Below are positions 1-8,572 of a DNA stretch of 64,000 nucleotides, piece by piece; the first letter of the stretch is position 1, and every line of letters starts with the position of its first letter. The notes under the pieces are model-generated. The model worked only from the letters and a program-made list of their open reading frames with translations, searched no databases and was not told the DNA's origin. This stretch comes from Lewinellaceae bacterium (GTDB lineage: Bacteria; Bacteroidota; Bacteroidia; Chitinophagales; Saprospiraceae). The position numbers were made by a program, and so were the translations under genes. Location of the stretch: positions 567,473-631,472 of the forward strand of contig JACJXZ010000005.1 in NCBI GenBank assembly GCA_020636375.1, written 5' to 3'.

Positions 1-497
1 GCCAGGAAGTCCTTTAGGGCATGCGACTTGGGCGAATACTGGTATCCCGCCACCCGGATGCCGCGGAAAGCCGGGCGGTAGCCGGCCTGCCATTCATCCA
101 GCAGGTCATTGATGACCGGGTAGAGGCGCTCGCCCGGCGGGTCCCAGGGTTTCAACAGGTAATAATCGAGCTGCACGTCGTTGATGGCCTTGATGGCGGC
201 GTCGGTATCGGAATAGGCCGTCAGCAGGATGCGCCGGGCACCGGGGTAAACCTCCCTGGCTTTTTCCAGAAAGTCGACGCCCGGCATCTCGGGCATGCGC
301 TGGTCGGAAATGAACAGGGCGACTTCTTCTCCCTTTTTCTTCAGTTCCACCAGGGACTCCAGCGCTTCCTTCGCCGAATCGGTGCTGATGATCCGGTACT
401 CGTTCTTGAACTCGTTGCGCAGGTCCCGCTTCAACGACCGCAACACCTGCGGGTCGTCGTCGACGGAAAAGATGATGGGCTTTCTTTCTTCTGACAT
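1..497 (-). CDS. Response regulator fused to thioredoxin-reductase-like protein (N-terminal part, cut by window edge)
   Basis: The minus-strand frame starts at the ATG complementary to 495-497 and is still open at base 1. The first 130 or so residues are a receiver domain: VDDDP acidic pocket near the start, phosphoacceptor Asp in LFISDQRMP, and LLTAYSDTDAAIKAIN. It is followed by the distinctive YYLLKPWDPPGERLYP signature and a DEWQAG linker. That linker signature is typical of the family annotated as fused response regulator/thioredoxin-disulfide reductase, whose FAD/NAD(P) oxidoreductase part would lie beyond base 1; this last part is inferred. The usual partner of this family is a soluble cyclic-nucleotide-domain histidine kinase, and exactly such a gene is found at 2654-4062, now separated from it by an insertion sequence. 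Confidence 0.8.
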   Translation of the reverse strand, partial: MSEERKPIIFSVDDDPQVLRSLKRDLRNEFKNEYRIISTDSAKEALESLVELKKKGEEVALFISDQRMPEMPGVDFLEKAREVYPGARRILLTAYSDTDAAIKAINDVQLDYYLLKPWDPPGERLYPVINDLLDEWQAGYRPAFRGIRVAGYQYSPKSHALKDFL

Positions 498-526
498 TGG
501 TTGAGTTTTGTGTATTTGTTCATTCG

Positions 527-630
527 TGAGGGCACTCCGGAAACCCTGGGAAAGGAGTGAAGGAGTGACTTAGCGAATGGGTGAATAGAATCAGCTATGT
601 AATAAGGTTTGGTTTTAAAAACAATACATA
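527..630. repeat. Left half of a dispersed palindromic element, split by the insertion sequence
   Basis: Begins TGAGG then CTCCGGAAACCC and closely follows the left 104 bases of the uninterrupted copy at 51374-51546. Ends with TACATA at 625-630, which is repeated at 2536-2541 on the other side of the insertion sequence and is therefore the 6-bp target duplication. The remaining half lies at 2536-2611. Confidence 0.85.
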
Positions 631-2535
631 GTGTCTGGCAGAAAACGAAAGCCCCATGCACAACTAACTGATTTTCAGAGAAATAAATTCAAAAAAATCG
701 ACATCCAGTGCTATAAAAGTTGATGAATTATTCGTATATTCGGGAGAGTTGAATGCGTAAAGCATTGTTTTTCAATTACATGAAAGATTTAACTAATTTG
801 TTATTCGCCAAACATTCAAATTTTCCCCTGATGAGAAAGCGCTTCGAACAGCAAAATGAACTGGACGCCCAACTGATCCCGGATGTAAAAATAGACGGCA
901 AGAGCCGACATGAGCTTCCCCAACTGCTGGCAGGCTTGCAATACATTTTTGTCACTCCCTATCTAAATGAGGTGGTTTTCGAGATTCTTGAAAAGAAGGT
1001 TTTGGGGGGTAAAAAAGCAACGGGCCGTTTAGGCATGAGCTTGTGGGAGATATTGGTGCTGGGCACAATGCGGCTAAACCTGGATGCGGACTATGACACC
1101 GTTTACGACCTGGCTAACCACCACCAAGTGGTGCGCGGCATCCTGGGGGTACATACCCGGCAAGTATTTGGCGAAGGCAAATATTACGAGCTGCAAACGC
1201 TGAAAGATAATATCGCATTGCTTGACGAGAAAACTTTAAAGGAGATCAGCGAAGTGGTGGTTAAAGCGGGCCACCAATTAAAAAAAAACGAAAGCGAAGA
1301 AAATATTGAATTAAATTTGAAGGCCGACACTTACGCGGTGGAAAGCACTATACATTTTCCAACTGATATTAATTTATTATGGGATTGCAACCGCAAATGC
1401 CTGGACACGATAGGATTAATATTAAAGCACACTACCCTGCCCGGCTGGCGCAAGCACAAGCATTGGCATAAAATTATTAAGCGGGTTTACCGGCGCACCG
1501 CTAATATCCATCAAAAGAAAGGGAAGGGATATAAGGAGCGGTTGAAAAAAGCGGCTGAAAAATATTTGCAGCGCAGCCGGGAATTGAGCCAGCGCGTAGA
1601 GCAAAGCTATAAGGAATTGTTGCCCTTAGCGCTGGCAGATATTCAGCTTGGCACATTATTAAAAGCTTTATCCTATTACCATGAGATGCTGGAAAAGCAT
1701 ATCGGTTTGGTAGAGCGCCGTATTATTAAAGGAGAAATAATCCCTCATGAAGAAAAAGTGTTTTCTATTTTTGAGCCTCATGTGGAGTGGATACAAAAAG
1801 GGAAACATAATAAGAAAGTGGAGCTGGGCCACAATACCCTGATAACAACGGACCAATTTCAATTCATTGTTGACCATGAAGTATTGGTGGGGCAGGGAGA
1901 CAAAGCCCAGCCTATTGCGCTGGCCAAGCGTGTCAAGGAGCGCTTCAGCGAAGGTTATGCGCTGAATAGTATTAGTTTTGACAGAGGTTTTTTCTCCGCT
2001 TTGGCCAAGAAGGCCTTGCAAGAGGACTTTGAGCACGTAGTGATGCCCAAAAAAGGGAAAAAAACGCCGCAACAGGAAGCTGAAGAAAGCGCCAAAACGT
2101 TCGTGGCATTGCGCAAAAAACACAGCGCTGTAGAATCAAATATCAATGAATTGGAGCATAGCGGCGCCAACCGGGTGCCGGATAAAGGCCTGGACGGGTT
2201 CAAGAAATATGTCGCTTTGGGAGTGCTGTCCTACAACCTCAAACGGCTGGGCAAGCTGGTGATGGAGCAGGGCCTGCTCGAAACTGTCGTCCGGCCGGGC
2301 AAGATGTCCCGGGCGGCCTAAAAATAAGTGCGTTTACCGCTGGCTTTCCACAGAAAGGTGGGTGAGCTATGCCCAAAAAGCCGAAAATGTGTGCCTGAGG
2401 AGGCACAAAATGAAAATCGCTGGGTAAAATCGCCTGTTTTGTGCCGGCCTCACCCTGCCGCAGAGCTGCCACCCACCGGCCGGGCAGTACCGCGCAAGGA
2501 GAAAATGGCGAAAACTGGCGTTTTCTGCCAGACAC
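631..2535 (+). mobile_element. ISNCY-type insertion sequence, complete, 1905 bp
   Basis: Terminal inverted repeats GTGTCTGGCAGAAAACG at 631-647 and its exact complement at 2519-2535 bound one transposase gene. TACATA flanks both ends (625-630 and 2536-2541). An intact relative of the target sequence at 51374-51546 shows the unoccupied site as a single ACAATACATATTTTATATT, which fixes both boundaries and the 6-bp duplication. The last 200 bp after the transposase stop is GC-rich and non-coding, with an internal inverted repeat (GAGGCACAAAA near 2398-2410 and TTTTGTGCCGGCCTC near 2437-2452). The element looks full length and possibly active. Confidence 0.92.
753..2321 (+). CDS. ISNCY family transposase
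   Basis: A 522-residue DDE-type transposase lying within the inverted repeats of the insertion sequence. Recognisable motifs are LKADTYAVESTIHFPTD with LLWD following it (first acidic residue region), SFDRGFFS (second Asp) and KKHSAVESNINELEHSG (Glu region), the pattern of the ISNCY/ISDol1-like group. The length is normal for that group and the frame is unbroken. It would catalyse cut-and-paste or copy-out transposition of the 631-2535 element. The coding sequence is richer in A and T than the host genes next to it, in keeping with recent arrival. A second in-frame ATG at 780 is an alternative start. Confidence 0.93.
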   Translation: MRKALFFNYMKDLTNLLFAKHSNFPLMRKRFEQQNELDAQLIPDVKIDGKSRHELPQLLAGLQYIFVTPYLNEVVFEILEKKVLGGKKATGRLGMSLWEILVLGTMRLNLDADYDTVYDLANHHQVVRGILGVHTRQVFGEGKYYELQTLKDNIALLDEKTLKEISEVVVKAGHQLKKNESEENIELNLKADTYAVESTIHFPTDINLLWDCNRKCLDTIGLILKHTTLPGWRKHKHWHKIIKRVYRRTANIHQKKGKGYKERLKKAAEKYLQRSRELSQRVEQSYKELLPLALADIQLGTLLKALSYYHEMLEKHIGLVERRIIKGEIIPHEEKVFSIFEPHVEWIQKGKHNKKVELGHNTLITTDQFQFIVDHEVLVGQGDKAQPIALAKRVKERFSEGYALNSISFDRGFFSALAKKALQEDFEHVVMPKKGKKTPQQEAEESAKTFVALRKKHSAVESNINELEHSGANRVPDKGLDGFKKYVALGVLSYNLKRLGKLVMEQGLLETVVRPGKMSRAA

Positions 2536-2611
2536 TACATATTTTATATTTATTCACTCATTCAGTCCCTCACTAATCCACTCATTTGGGGGACTTTCTG
2601 GAGCGCCCTCA
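2536..2611. repeat. Right half of the palindromic element split by the insertion sequence
   Basis: Continues from the TACATA duplication through TTTTATATTTATTCACTCA to GGGGACTTTCTGGAG and GCCCTCA, matching the right part of 51374-51546. GGGGACTTTCTGGAG is the inverted partner of CTCCGGAAACCC at 535-546. Just beyond, at 2613-2650, is a short array of near-identical CACGAATG/CACAATTA octamers reaching to the end of the kinase gene. Confidence 0.85.
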
Positions 2612-2653
2612 CAAATGCACGAATGCACAATTACACGAATACACGAATGCACG

Positions 2654-4062
2654 CTATTTGTCCCCCGGAAAACACAAGCTGAACGTCGTCTTCCCCGGCC
2701 GGGATTCCACATCGATCTCGCCTTTGTGGCGGTTCACGATCTTCCTGACGATATCCAGGCCCATGCCGGTGCCTTCTCCCATGGCTTTGGTCGTGAAGAA
2801 GGGTTCAAAGATACGGGTCTGGATGTCTTCGGGAATGCCCGATCCGTTGTCGGTGATGTCGACGCGCACATACTCGCGGTCGGGATAGGTATGCACGGAC
2901 AGTTCCCCGCCCGGCGCCATGGCGTCGATGGCATTGACGATGAGGTTGGTCCACACCTGGTTGAGTTCTCCGGCGAAACCTTTGACGTTGGGCAGCTCCG
3001 GGGCCAGGTTTTTCACCAGCTGGATATTTTTCGACTTAAATTTATGCTTCAGCATGGTAAGGGTGGACCGCAGGCCCTCGTGGATGTCGACCGCCTCCAT
3101 GGCCACGCCCCGGTCCATATGGGAGTAATCCTTGATGGACTTCACCAGCTTGCTGATGCGGTTGGAGGCTTCCTGGATTTCGCTGACCAGGTTTTCCAGG
3201 CTGAGGGTGCTTTCCAGCCACCACATGATGGGGCCGATGGGGCCGTCGCCGACGATGTCGTGGATGGTGTCCAGGTCGCCTTCCGTTACGCCGAAGTCGA
3301 CGAAGGTCTCGGCGATGTCTTCTCCGTTTTCGATGCCGTGGTCCTCCAGCCAGTCGGCGATGTCGTCCATGCGCTCCTCCCGTTCCAGAAGGGAGAGGTC
3401 GAGGTTTTTACCTGTTCGATCCGGGAGAAAAGGATGGAGTTCACCTGGTCGGTCTGTTCCGGGGTGATGCGCATGGTGATGACGGATTTGAACTTCTCGG
3501 GCGAGGCGTGTACTTTTTTGTACAACTCTTCCGCATTCCGGACCATGGCGGAGGCAGGGTTGTTGAGTTCATGGGCCAGGCCGGCGCTGAGCTTGCCCAG
3601 GGCCATGAGTTTTTCATTCTGGAACTGCATGGTGGTGAAGTCCCGCACGCGGTCGCTCATGACGGCCACCAGGGCCTGGGTCAGCTCGTAGCTGACGTTG
3701 ACCATTTCCACGAAGTGTTCCTTATGGAGTTCCAGGGTGTAGGTCGGCTCCAGGGCCTGGCCGATGGCGCGGGCCTCCTTCATGCGGGAGAAGGGGAGCA
3801 CGCCGGTGATATAGCCGGCTTCCCAGACGCCCAGTTCCCGGGTTTCCCCCTTTTGTTCCCAGCGCACGACGTAGCGCCCCTGCAGGATGACCTGCATGCG
3901 GTCGACGGACTGGCCGGGATAGAAGAGCTTCTCTCCGGCCTCATATAATTTGTAATCCGACTGATCGATCATCCATTGCAGCGCTTCCGGGCTGATGTCC
4001 TGGAAGGTGTCGAAGGACTGGAGGGTGGAGAGCAACTCCGGGGTTTTGGGCAGGGTCTTCAT
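2654..4062 (-). pseudogene. Cyclic-nucleotide-domain histidine kinase, frameshifted
   Basis: Soluble sensor kinase with no membrane segment. Residues 10-130 are a cAMP-receptor-like cupin (LYEAGEKLFYPGQSVDRMQVI, GRYVVRWEQKG). Next comes the HisKA helix with the phosphorylated His in GLAHELNNPAS. The HATPase domain shows NQVWTNLIVNAIDAM, DNGSGIP and FEPFFTTKAMGEGTGMGLDI. The start is taken as ATG at 4060-4062. The frame breaks at a run of five T on the plus strand (3405-3409). One more base there would join the two halves as RIEQVKNLDLSLLERE, restoring a normal-length kinase. So the gene is either a recent pseudogene, a slippage-controlled gene, or carries a sequencing error. It is the expected partner of the response regulator at 1-497. 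Confidence 0.8.
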
Positions 4063-4154
4063 GTATGTATTGGAGTGTTTACAGAATGAATATACACCCA
4101 AGGTAAAAAATAGTTTTGCAGAACAGTTGCCACAGAAGCGGCGTTTTCAATTTC

Positions 4155-4676
4155 ATGAATCCATTCCGGCGTATCCTCCTGGTTTTTTTGTGCATCCTTT
4201 TCCTGGGCTGGCTTTCTGTGCAACTATCCCTGTACCGGCATCTGGGGCTGGCGGGCATCCTGCTGCCGGGCCTGAACTTCGGGCTTCCTTTTTCGTTATT
4301 GAATTTCGAAAGCGGCAGGCAGCGGGTGCGAGGCGTGGCCCTGTTCAGCCTGTTCGCCACTCTGGCCATCGCTGCGGCGTTTCTGCTGCTGTTTGTCGCG
4401 GGCCCGGAGGGTGCCGGCATGAAGGGCATGGCGTTTGGCCTGATGCTCGGGTTCTGTTGCGCCGCGCCGCTCACTCTGATGATCTATGTTGCGTATGGGC
4501 TGTCCTGGCCGGCGGCATTGCTGGCGGTCGGGTTGGGAAGCATCCTTCCGGCGCTGGCGGGGTTTGAGGATGCGGAGAGACCAGCATCCGGCCGGAATTC
4601 TTCGCTGCTCTCTGGCTGGCAGTCATGGGGGGGGTGTATACGTGGGGGCTGGGAAATGGAAGGAATGAAGGAATGA
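4155..4676 (+). CDS. Small multi-pass membrane protein, unknown function
   Basis: Begins MNPFRRILLVFLCILFLGWL at the ATG at 4155, divergent from the kinase gene. There are about four hydrophobic segments (residues 5-25, 33-50, 60-85, 95-135). I do not recognise a family. The C-terminal tail after FEDAERPA is Ser/Gly-rich and not membrane-like. Reading one base over from about 4590 gives EFFAALWLAVMGGVYTWGLG, a good fifth membrane helix ending at a stop at 4682-4684. A frameshift near 4590 is therefore likely, and the annotated end may be wrong. The gene runs into a GGAATGA-type tandem array. Confidence 0.55.
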   Translation: MNPFRRILLVFLCILFLGWLSVQLSLYRHLGLAGILLPGLNFGLPFSLLNFESGRQRVRGVALFSLFATLAIAAAFLLLFVAGPEGAGMKGMAFGLMLGFCCAAPLTLMIYVAYGLSWPAALLAVGLGSILPALAGFEDAERPASGRNSSLLSGWQSWGGCIRGGWEMEGMKE

Positions 4677-4729
4677 AGGAATGATGGAATGATGGAATGA
4701 TGGCCAAAATCATTCCTTCATTCCCCCAA
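4652..4729 (+). repeat. Octamer array GGAATGAA/GGAATGAT
   Basis: About six direct copies of an 8-bp unit (GGAATGAA then GGAATGAT), followed by the inverted ATCATTCCTTCATTCC just before the MATE gene. The array could fold into a hairpin with this inverted end. It overlaps the 3' end of the preceding reading frame. Confidence 0.8.
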
Positions 4730-4740
4730 TCAATATCAAC

Positions 4741-6129
4741 ATGAACCACTCACAGGAACTCGGGACCAGGCCCATGGGGCAGCTGCTGGCCAAGATGGCC
4801 ATCCCTGCCTCGGTGGGCATCCTGGTGATGTCCATCTACATGATCGTCGACACCATTTTCGTCGGGCGGTTTGTCGGCACGCTGGGCATTGCCGCCATCA
4901 CGGTGGTCATGCCCATTTCCTTTTTCATTTCCAGCATCGGCATGGCGATCGGCGTGGGCGGCAGTTCCATCATTTCGCGCGCCCTGGGGGCGGACGACAA
5001 CCGAAAGGCCTGCCACAGCTTCGGCAACATGGCCAGCCTGACGCTGCTGATCGTCCTGGCCGTACTGCTGGCCGGTTCCTTTTTCAAAGAGCCGTTGCTG
5101 GTCTTATTTGGCGCCAACGGCGACATTCTGGCGCCGGCCAAGGTATACTTCGACATCATCCTGATCGGCGTTCCCGGCCTGGCCTGGGCCATGATGAGCA
5201 ACAACGTGATGCGGGCCGAAGGCCGCCCCAAGATGGCCATGCTCACCATGATGGTGCCGGCGGCGGCCAACCTGGTACTGGACCCCATCCTCATCATCTG
5301 GCTGGACATGGGCCTGGCCGGCGCTGCCTGGGCCACCACCATTTCTTATTACCTGAGCGCCGGTTTTGCCCTGTGGTTTTTCTTCTCCGGGCGGTCGGAG
5401 CTGCGCCTGTACCGCAGCAGCATGATCCTGGAGGCGCCGCTGGTTCGGGAGATCTTCAGCATCGGCTTCGTGACCCTCGCCCGGCAGGGCACCATCAGCC
5501 TGCTGACCATCGTGCTCAACCATTCGCTGTTCCAGTACGGCAGCGAGCTGGCAGTAGCCATCTACGGCGTCATCAACCGGGTGATGATGTTCGCCAATTT
5601 CCCGGTGCTGGGCATCACCCAGGGATTCCTGCCGATCGCGGGGTACAATTACGGCGCCCGGAAGTGGGGGCGGGTCAGGGATATCATCAACTACTCCATC
5701 CGTTCGGGCACCCTCATCGCCGTGGGGCTGTTTACCGGCATCCTGCTGTTCTCCGAACAGATCGTCCGCCTGTTCACCAACGACCCGGAACTGCTGGCAC
5801 AGGGGCCCTCCGCCCTGATCCTCACCTTTCTGGCCACCCCCCTCATCACCGTTCAGCTGATCGGAGCGGCTTATTTCCAGGCCATCGGCAAAGCCCGCCC
5901 GGCACTGTTCCTCACCCTCACCAAACAAGGCTTTTTCCTCATCCCCTTCGTGTTGCTGCTGCCCCGCTTCTTCGGCCTGGACGGCATCTGGTACGCCTTC
6001 CCCGTCTCCGACGTGCTGGCGGCGGCGGTGACGTACGCCTACCTGCGCATGGAGATGCGCAAGCGGCTGGATAAAGCGGTACTGAAGCAGGAAGAAAGGG
6101 AGTTGGCAGCGATAGTAAGAGAGGAGTAA
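4741..6129 (+). CDS. MATE family efflux transporter
   Basis: A 462-residue protein with about twelve membrane segments in two related halves, typical of the multidrug and toxic compound extrusion family (NorM/MepA/DinF superfamily). The N-terminus reads MGQLLAKMAIPASVGILVMS, then IVDTIFVGRFVGTLGIAA and GVGGSSIISRALGADD. The second half has TQGFLPIAGYNYGARKWGRV, the conserved loop of this family. It would export cationic drugs or metabolites in exchange for Na+ or H+ across the inner membrane; the substrate cannot be told from sequence. The ATG at 4741 directly follows the octamer array, and the length is normal. Confidence 0.92.
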   Translation: MNHSQELGTRPMGQLLAKMAIPASVGILVMSIYMIVDTIFVGRFVGTLGIAAITVVMPISFFISSIGMAIGVGGSSIISRALGADDNRKACHSFGNMASLTLLIVLAVLLAGSFFKEPLLVLFGANGDILAPAKVYFDIILIGVPGLAWAMMSNNVMRAEGRPKMAMLTMMVPAAANLVLDPILIIWLDMGLAGAAWATTISYYLSAGFALWFFFSGRSELRLYRSSMILEAPLVREIFSIGFVTLARQGTISLLTIVLNHSLFQYGSELAVAIYGVINRVMMFANFPVLGITQGFLPIAGYNYGARKWGRVRDIINYSIRSGTLIAVGLFTGILLFSEQIVRLFTNDPELLAQGPSALILTFLATPLITVQLIGAAYFQAIGKARPALFLTLTKQGFFLIPFVLLLPRFFGLDGIWYAFPVSDVLAAAVTYAYLRMEMRKRLDKAVLKQEERELAAIVREE

Positions 6130-6448
6130 GGCCGGCGCCGGCTGGGCACCCTGGCCAACAAGCAATTTCACAACCACAAACCCCGCCTCCAACCAAACTC
6201 CCGCAATGCTTGTTTTACTTAAGGGGTTTGGGGCAAAGCCGCTTCATTTCGTTTTTTTCCTGAAAACGGAATCGGGCGGACAAGAGTACCCGGCCGTTTT
6301 TCACCCTTTTGCCCATCCTGCCACATCATCTCCGGAAACCCCGATGCACCCAGATTGCCAAACATAGTGTTTGAATGCTGACTTTTCACCAAATTGGTGT
6401 ACGGGCTTTATAAAAGTATCGCTTATCTTTAGCTAAAATCATTCGGCC
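6130..6448. other. Intergenic region before the GWxTD gene
   Basis: About 320 bp with no gene. It contains the perfect inverted repeat CACCAAATTGGTG at 6387-6399, about 50 bp upstream of the GWxTD start, which could be an operator. TATCTTTA at 6424-6431 resembles the Bacteroidota -7 box (TAnnTTTG), but no -33 box lies at the expected spacing. Confidence 0.4.
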
Positions 6449-7906
6449 ATGAAAAACCTAACTGTTTTACTGTTCTTTATGGGGTGGAGTTGCGCTCTGG
6501 CGGCTATGGACGCCAGCGTCTCCTATGCAACTTTCAAAAGCCCTACCCAGAGCTATATCGAAATTTACCTGCACATCGCCGGCCGGTCGGTGAGCTTCCA
6601 GCCGGTTACCGATTCCACCTATCAGGCAGGCGTAGAGGTGGTCATCCTTTTCAAGCAGGGCGAGGAGATCGTCAAATTCGACAAGTACACCCTCAGCAGC
6701 CCGGTGGCCAGCCGCCCCCTCGACTTCATCGACCTGAAGCGCTACGGCCTGGCCGACGGCAAATACGAACTGGTGGTCGCCGTGAAGGACGCCAACCAGC
6801 CGGAAAATGCCAAGGAATTCCAAACGGAGATCGAGTTCGATTACAGCGGAGAGGAACTGCAGCAGTCCGGCCTGGTACTGCTGGCCTCCTACCAGCGCTC
6901 CGAAGACCCGGCGAACGCTTTCGTCAAAAGCGGCATCCAGATGGAGCCCCTGCCCTACAACTTCTACAGCCGCCACGCCTCTTCCCTGATCTTTTACAAC
7001 GAGGTGTACAACGCCGACAAAGCCCTCACAGAGGATTTCATGGTGAGCTATTCCATCGAAAAACTGGATAACGGACAATCCGAGACGGTCATGATCGGCC
7101 ACAAACGACAGAAACCGCAGCCCATCATACCGCTGCTGGTGCAGATGGATATCAGCCAGGTGCCCTCCGGCAACTACAACCTCATCGTCGAGGTGCGCAA
7201 CCGCGCCAAAGAACTGATGAGCCGCAAGCGCATCTTCTTCCAGCGCAGCAACCCCTTCCTCGACCGGGAACTGGAAACCCTGCAACTGGCCGGCGAGGTC
7301 AACCTGGAGCAGGAGTTCGTCCAGCAACTGGACGCCGAGGCTCTGGAGTACAGCCTGCGCGCCCTGACCCCCAAACTGCCGCAGGGCGACGTCGAGATGG
7401 TCAATGCCATGATCCGCGACGACAGCATCAACGCCCAGCGCCTCTACCTGTTCAGCTTCTGGGCCAAGGAGAGCCCCAACAACCCGGAATTCGCCTACCA
7501 GAAATACATGGAGGTGGCCCGCGCCATCGACCAGCAGTTTGACTCCGGATTCCGCCACGGCTTCGAGACCGACCGCGGCTACATCTACCTCAAATACGGC
7601 CAGCCGGACGATATCGAGAACCGCGACCAGGAACCCAGCGCCCCGCCCTACGAAATCTGGACGTACTACGAGTTCCCGCGAACCAACCAGAACAACGTCA
7701 AGTTCATCTTTTACAACCCCTCCCTGGCACCGGACGACTACCAGCTGCTGCACTCCACCGCCTTCGGCGAGCTGAACAACCCGCAGTGGCAGCGCGAACT
7801 GTACCGCGACGCGCCGAACGAAATCCAGGGTTCGGACTACTTCGGCGGCTCCGAAGTGCTGGACAATTTCAACCGCAACGCCGGCCGCGTGTTCCGGGAT
7901 TACTAG
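6449..7906 (+). CDS. GWxTD domain-containing protein, exported
   Basis: 485 residues with an N-terminal signal peptide (MKNLTVLLFFMGWSCALAA). The N-terminal half is beta-rich. The C-terminal region has the GWxTD-type block: RLYLFSFWAKESPNNPEFAYQKY, then GFETDRGYIYLKYGQPDDIE, PPYEIWTYYEFP and FIFYNP. This family is widespread in Bacteroidota and has no settled function; members are periplasmic or surface proteins. In this copy the signature Trp is followed by AKES rather than the full GWxTD consensus, but the downstream YLKYGQPDDIE block is diagnostic. Start chosen at the ATG preceding the signal peptide. The stop lies only 6 bp before the long heptamer array. Confidence 0.85.
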   Translation: MKNLTVLLFFMGWSCALAAMDASVSYATFKSPTQSYIEIYLHIAGRSVSFQPVTDSTYQAGVEVVILFKQGEEIVKFDKYTLSSPVASRPLDFIDLKRYGLADGKYELVVAVKDANQPENAKEFQTEIEFDYSGEELQQSGLVLLASYQRSEDPANAFVKSGIQMEPLPYNFYSRHASSLIFYNEVYNADKALTEDFMVSYSIEKLDNGQSETVMIGHKRQKPQPIIPLLVQMDISQVPSGNYNLIVEVRNRAKELMSRKRIFFQRSNPFLDRELETLQLAGEVNLEQEFVQQLDAEALEYSLRALTPKLPQGDVEMVNAMIRDDSINAQRLYLFSFWAKESPNNPEFAYQKYMEVARAIDQQFDSGFRHGFETDRGYIYLKYGQPDDIENRDQEPSAPPYEIWTYYEFPRTNQNNVKFIFYNPSLAPDDYQLLHSTAFGELNNPQWQRELYRDAPNEIQGSDYFGGSEVLDNFNRNAGRVFRDY

Positions 7907-7911
7907 GTTTT

Positions 7912-8204
7912 GACGGTGGACGGTGGACGGTGGACGGCGGACGGTGGACGGCGGACGGTGGACGGTGGACGGTGGACGGTGGACGGTGGACGGTGGACGG
8001 TGGACGGTGGACGGTGGACGGTGGACGGTGGACGGTGGACGGTGGACGGTGGACGGTGGACGGCGGACGGCGGACGGTGGACGGCGGACGGCGGACGGTG
8101 GACGGTGGACGGCGGACGGCGGACGGTGGACGGCGGACGGTGGACGGTGGACGGTGGACGGTGGACGGCGGACGGTGGACGGCGGACGGTGGACGGTGGA
8201 CGGC
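7912..8204. repeat. Heptamer tandem array GGTGGAC/GGCGGAC, about 42 units
   Basis: 293 bp of a perfect 7-bp repeat in which only the third base varies (T or C). The central part is a long uninterrupted run of T-type units; both flanks mix C-type units. Because 7 is not a multiple of 3, all three plus-strand frames read the same Gly-Gly-Arg-Trp-Thr-Val-Asp type peptide, and all three minus-strand frames read a Val-His-Arg-Pro-Pro-Ser-Thr type peptide, so the open frames seen there are by-products of the repeat. Nothing in the flanks suggests that it is translated. Confidence 0.97.
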
Positions 8205-8299
8205 CATGCAACCATGTCGGCAATACGCGGAATTTTCCCTCCCTATACTCGGCGGAAGCCCCTTTTTCCGTAGATTAGCCGCAAATCGAACCTGCTGGA

Positions 8300-8569
8300 A
8301 TGGAACGCATCCGCCCGATCGAAATCCTGCTGGGAGAAGTCGTGATCTACCTCATCATCTGGGTGTTCAACGACTATATGGCCGCCATGCTCAGCCTCAT
8401 CTTCGGCAGCATCTTCCTGCTCATCCTGCTCGTATCCCTGGTGGTGGAGCTGGTGGAGAAATCAAAGGTGCCGCGCTGGTATTTTGTATTTATGGGATTG
8501 TCGGTGCTGGCGCCGGTGGTTGCGGCGATTGTGTATGCGTTGATCAATAAGGGAATGGATTGGCTTTGA
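8300..8569 (+). CDS. Small membrane protein, unknown function
   Basis: 89 residues starting MERIRPIEILLGEVVIYLII, with three hydrophobic segments (about 8-25, 27-50 and 64-83) separated by a charged EKSKVPRW loop. The start at 8300 is the first ATG after the heptamer array. I do not recognise a family. Its composition and the convergent gene just 3 bp downstream support a real gene. Confidence 0.6.
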   Translation: MERIRPIEILLGEVVIYLIIWVFNDYMAAMLSLIFGSIFLLILLVSLVVELVEKSKVPRWYFVFMGLSVLAPVVAAIVYALINKGMDWL

Positions 8570-8572
8570 AGT

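Noticed and set aside
7912..8204. Possible CRISPR or coding repeat
   Set aside because: Units are 7 bp with no spacers, and the peptide reading is the same in every frame, a property of the period and not of selection.
6467..8215. Long minus-strand frame of 582 codons across the GWxTD gene and heptamer array
   Set aside because: It is the antisense of the GWxTD gene joined to the frame-neutral heptamer repeat; composition has no protein character and the plus-strand gene explains the openness.
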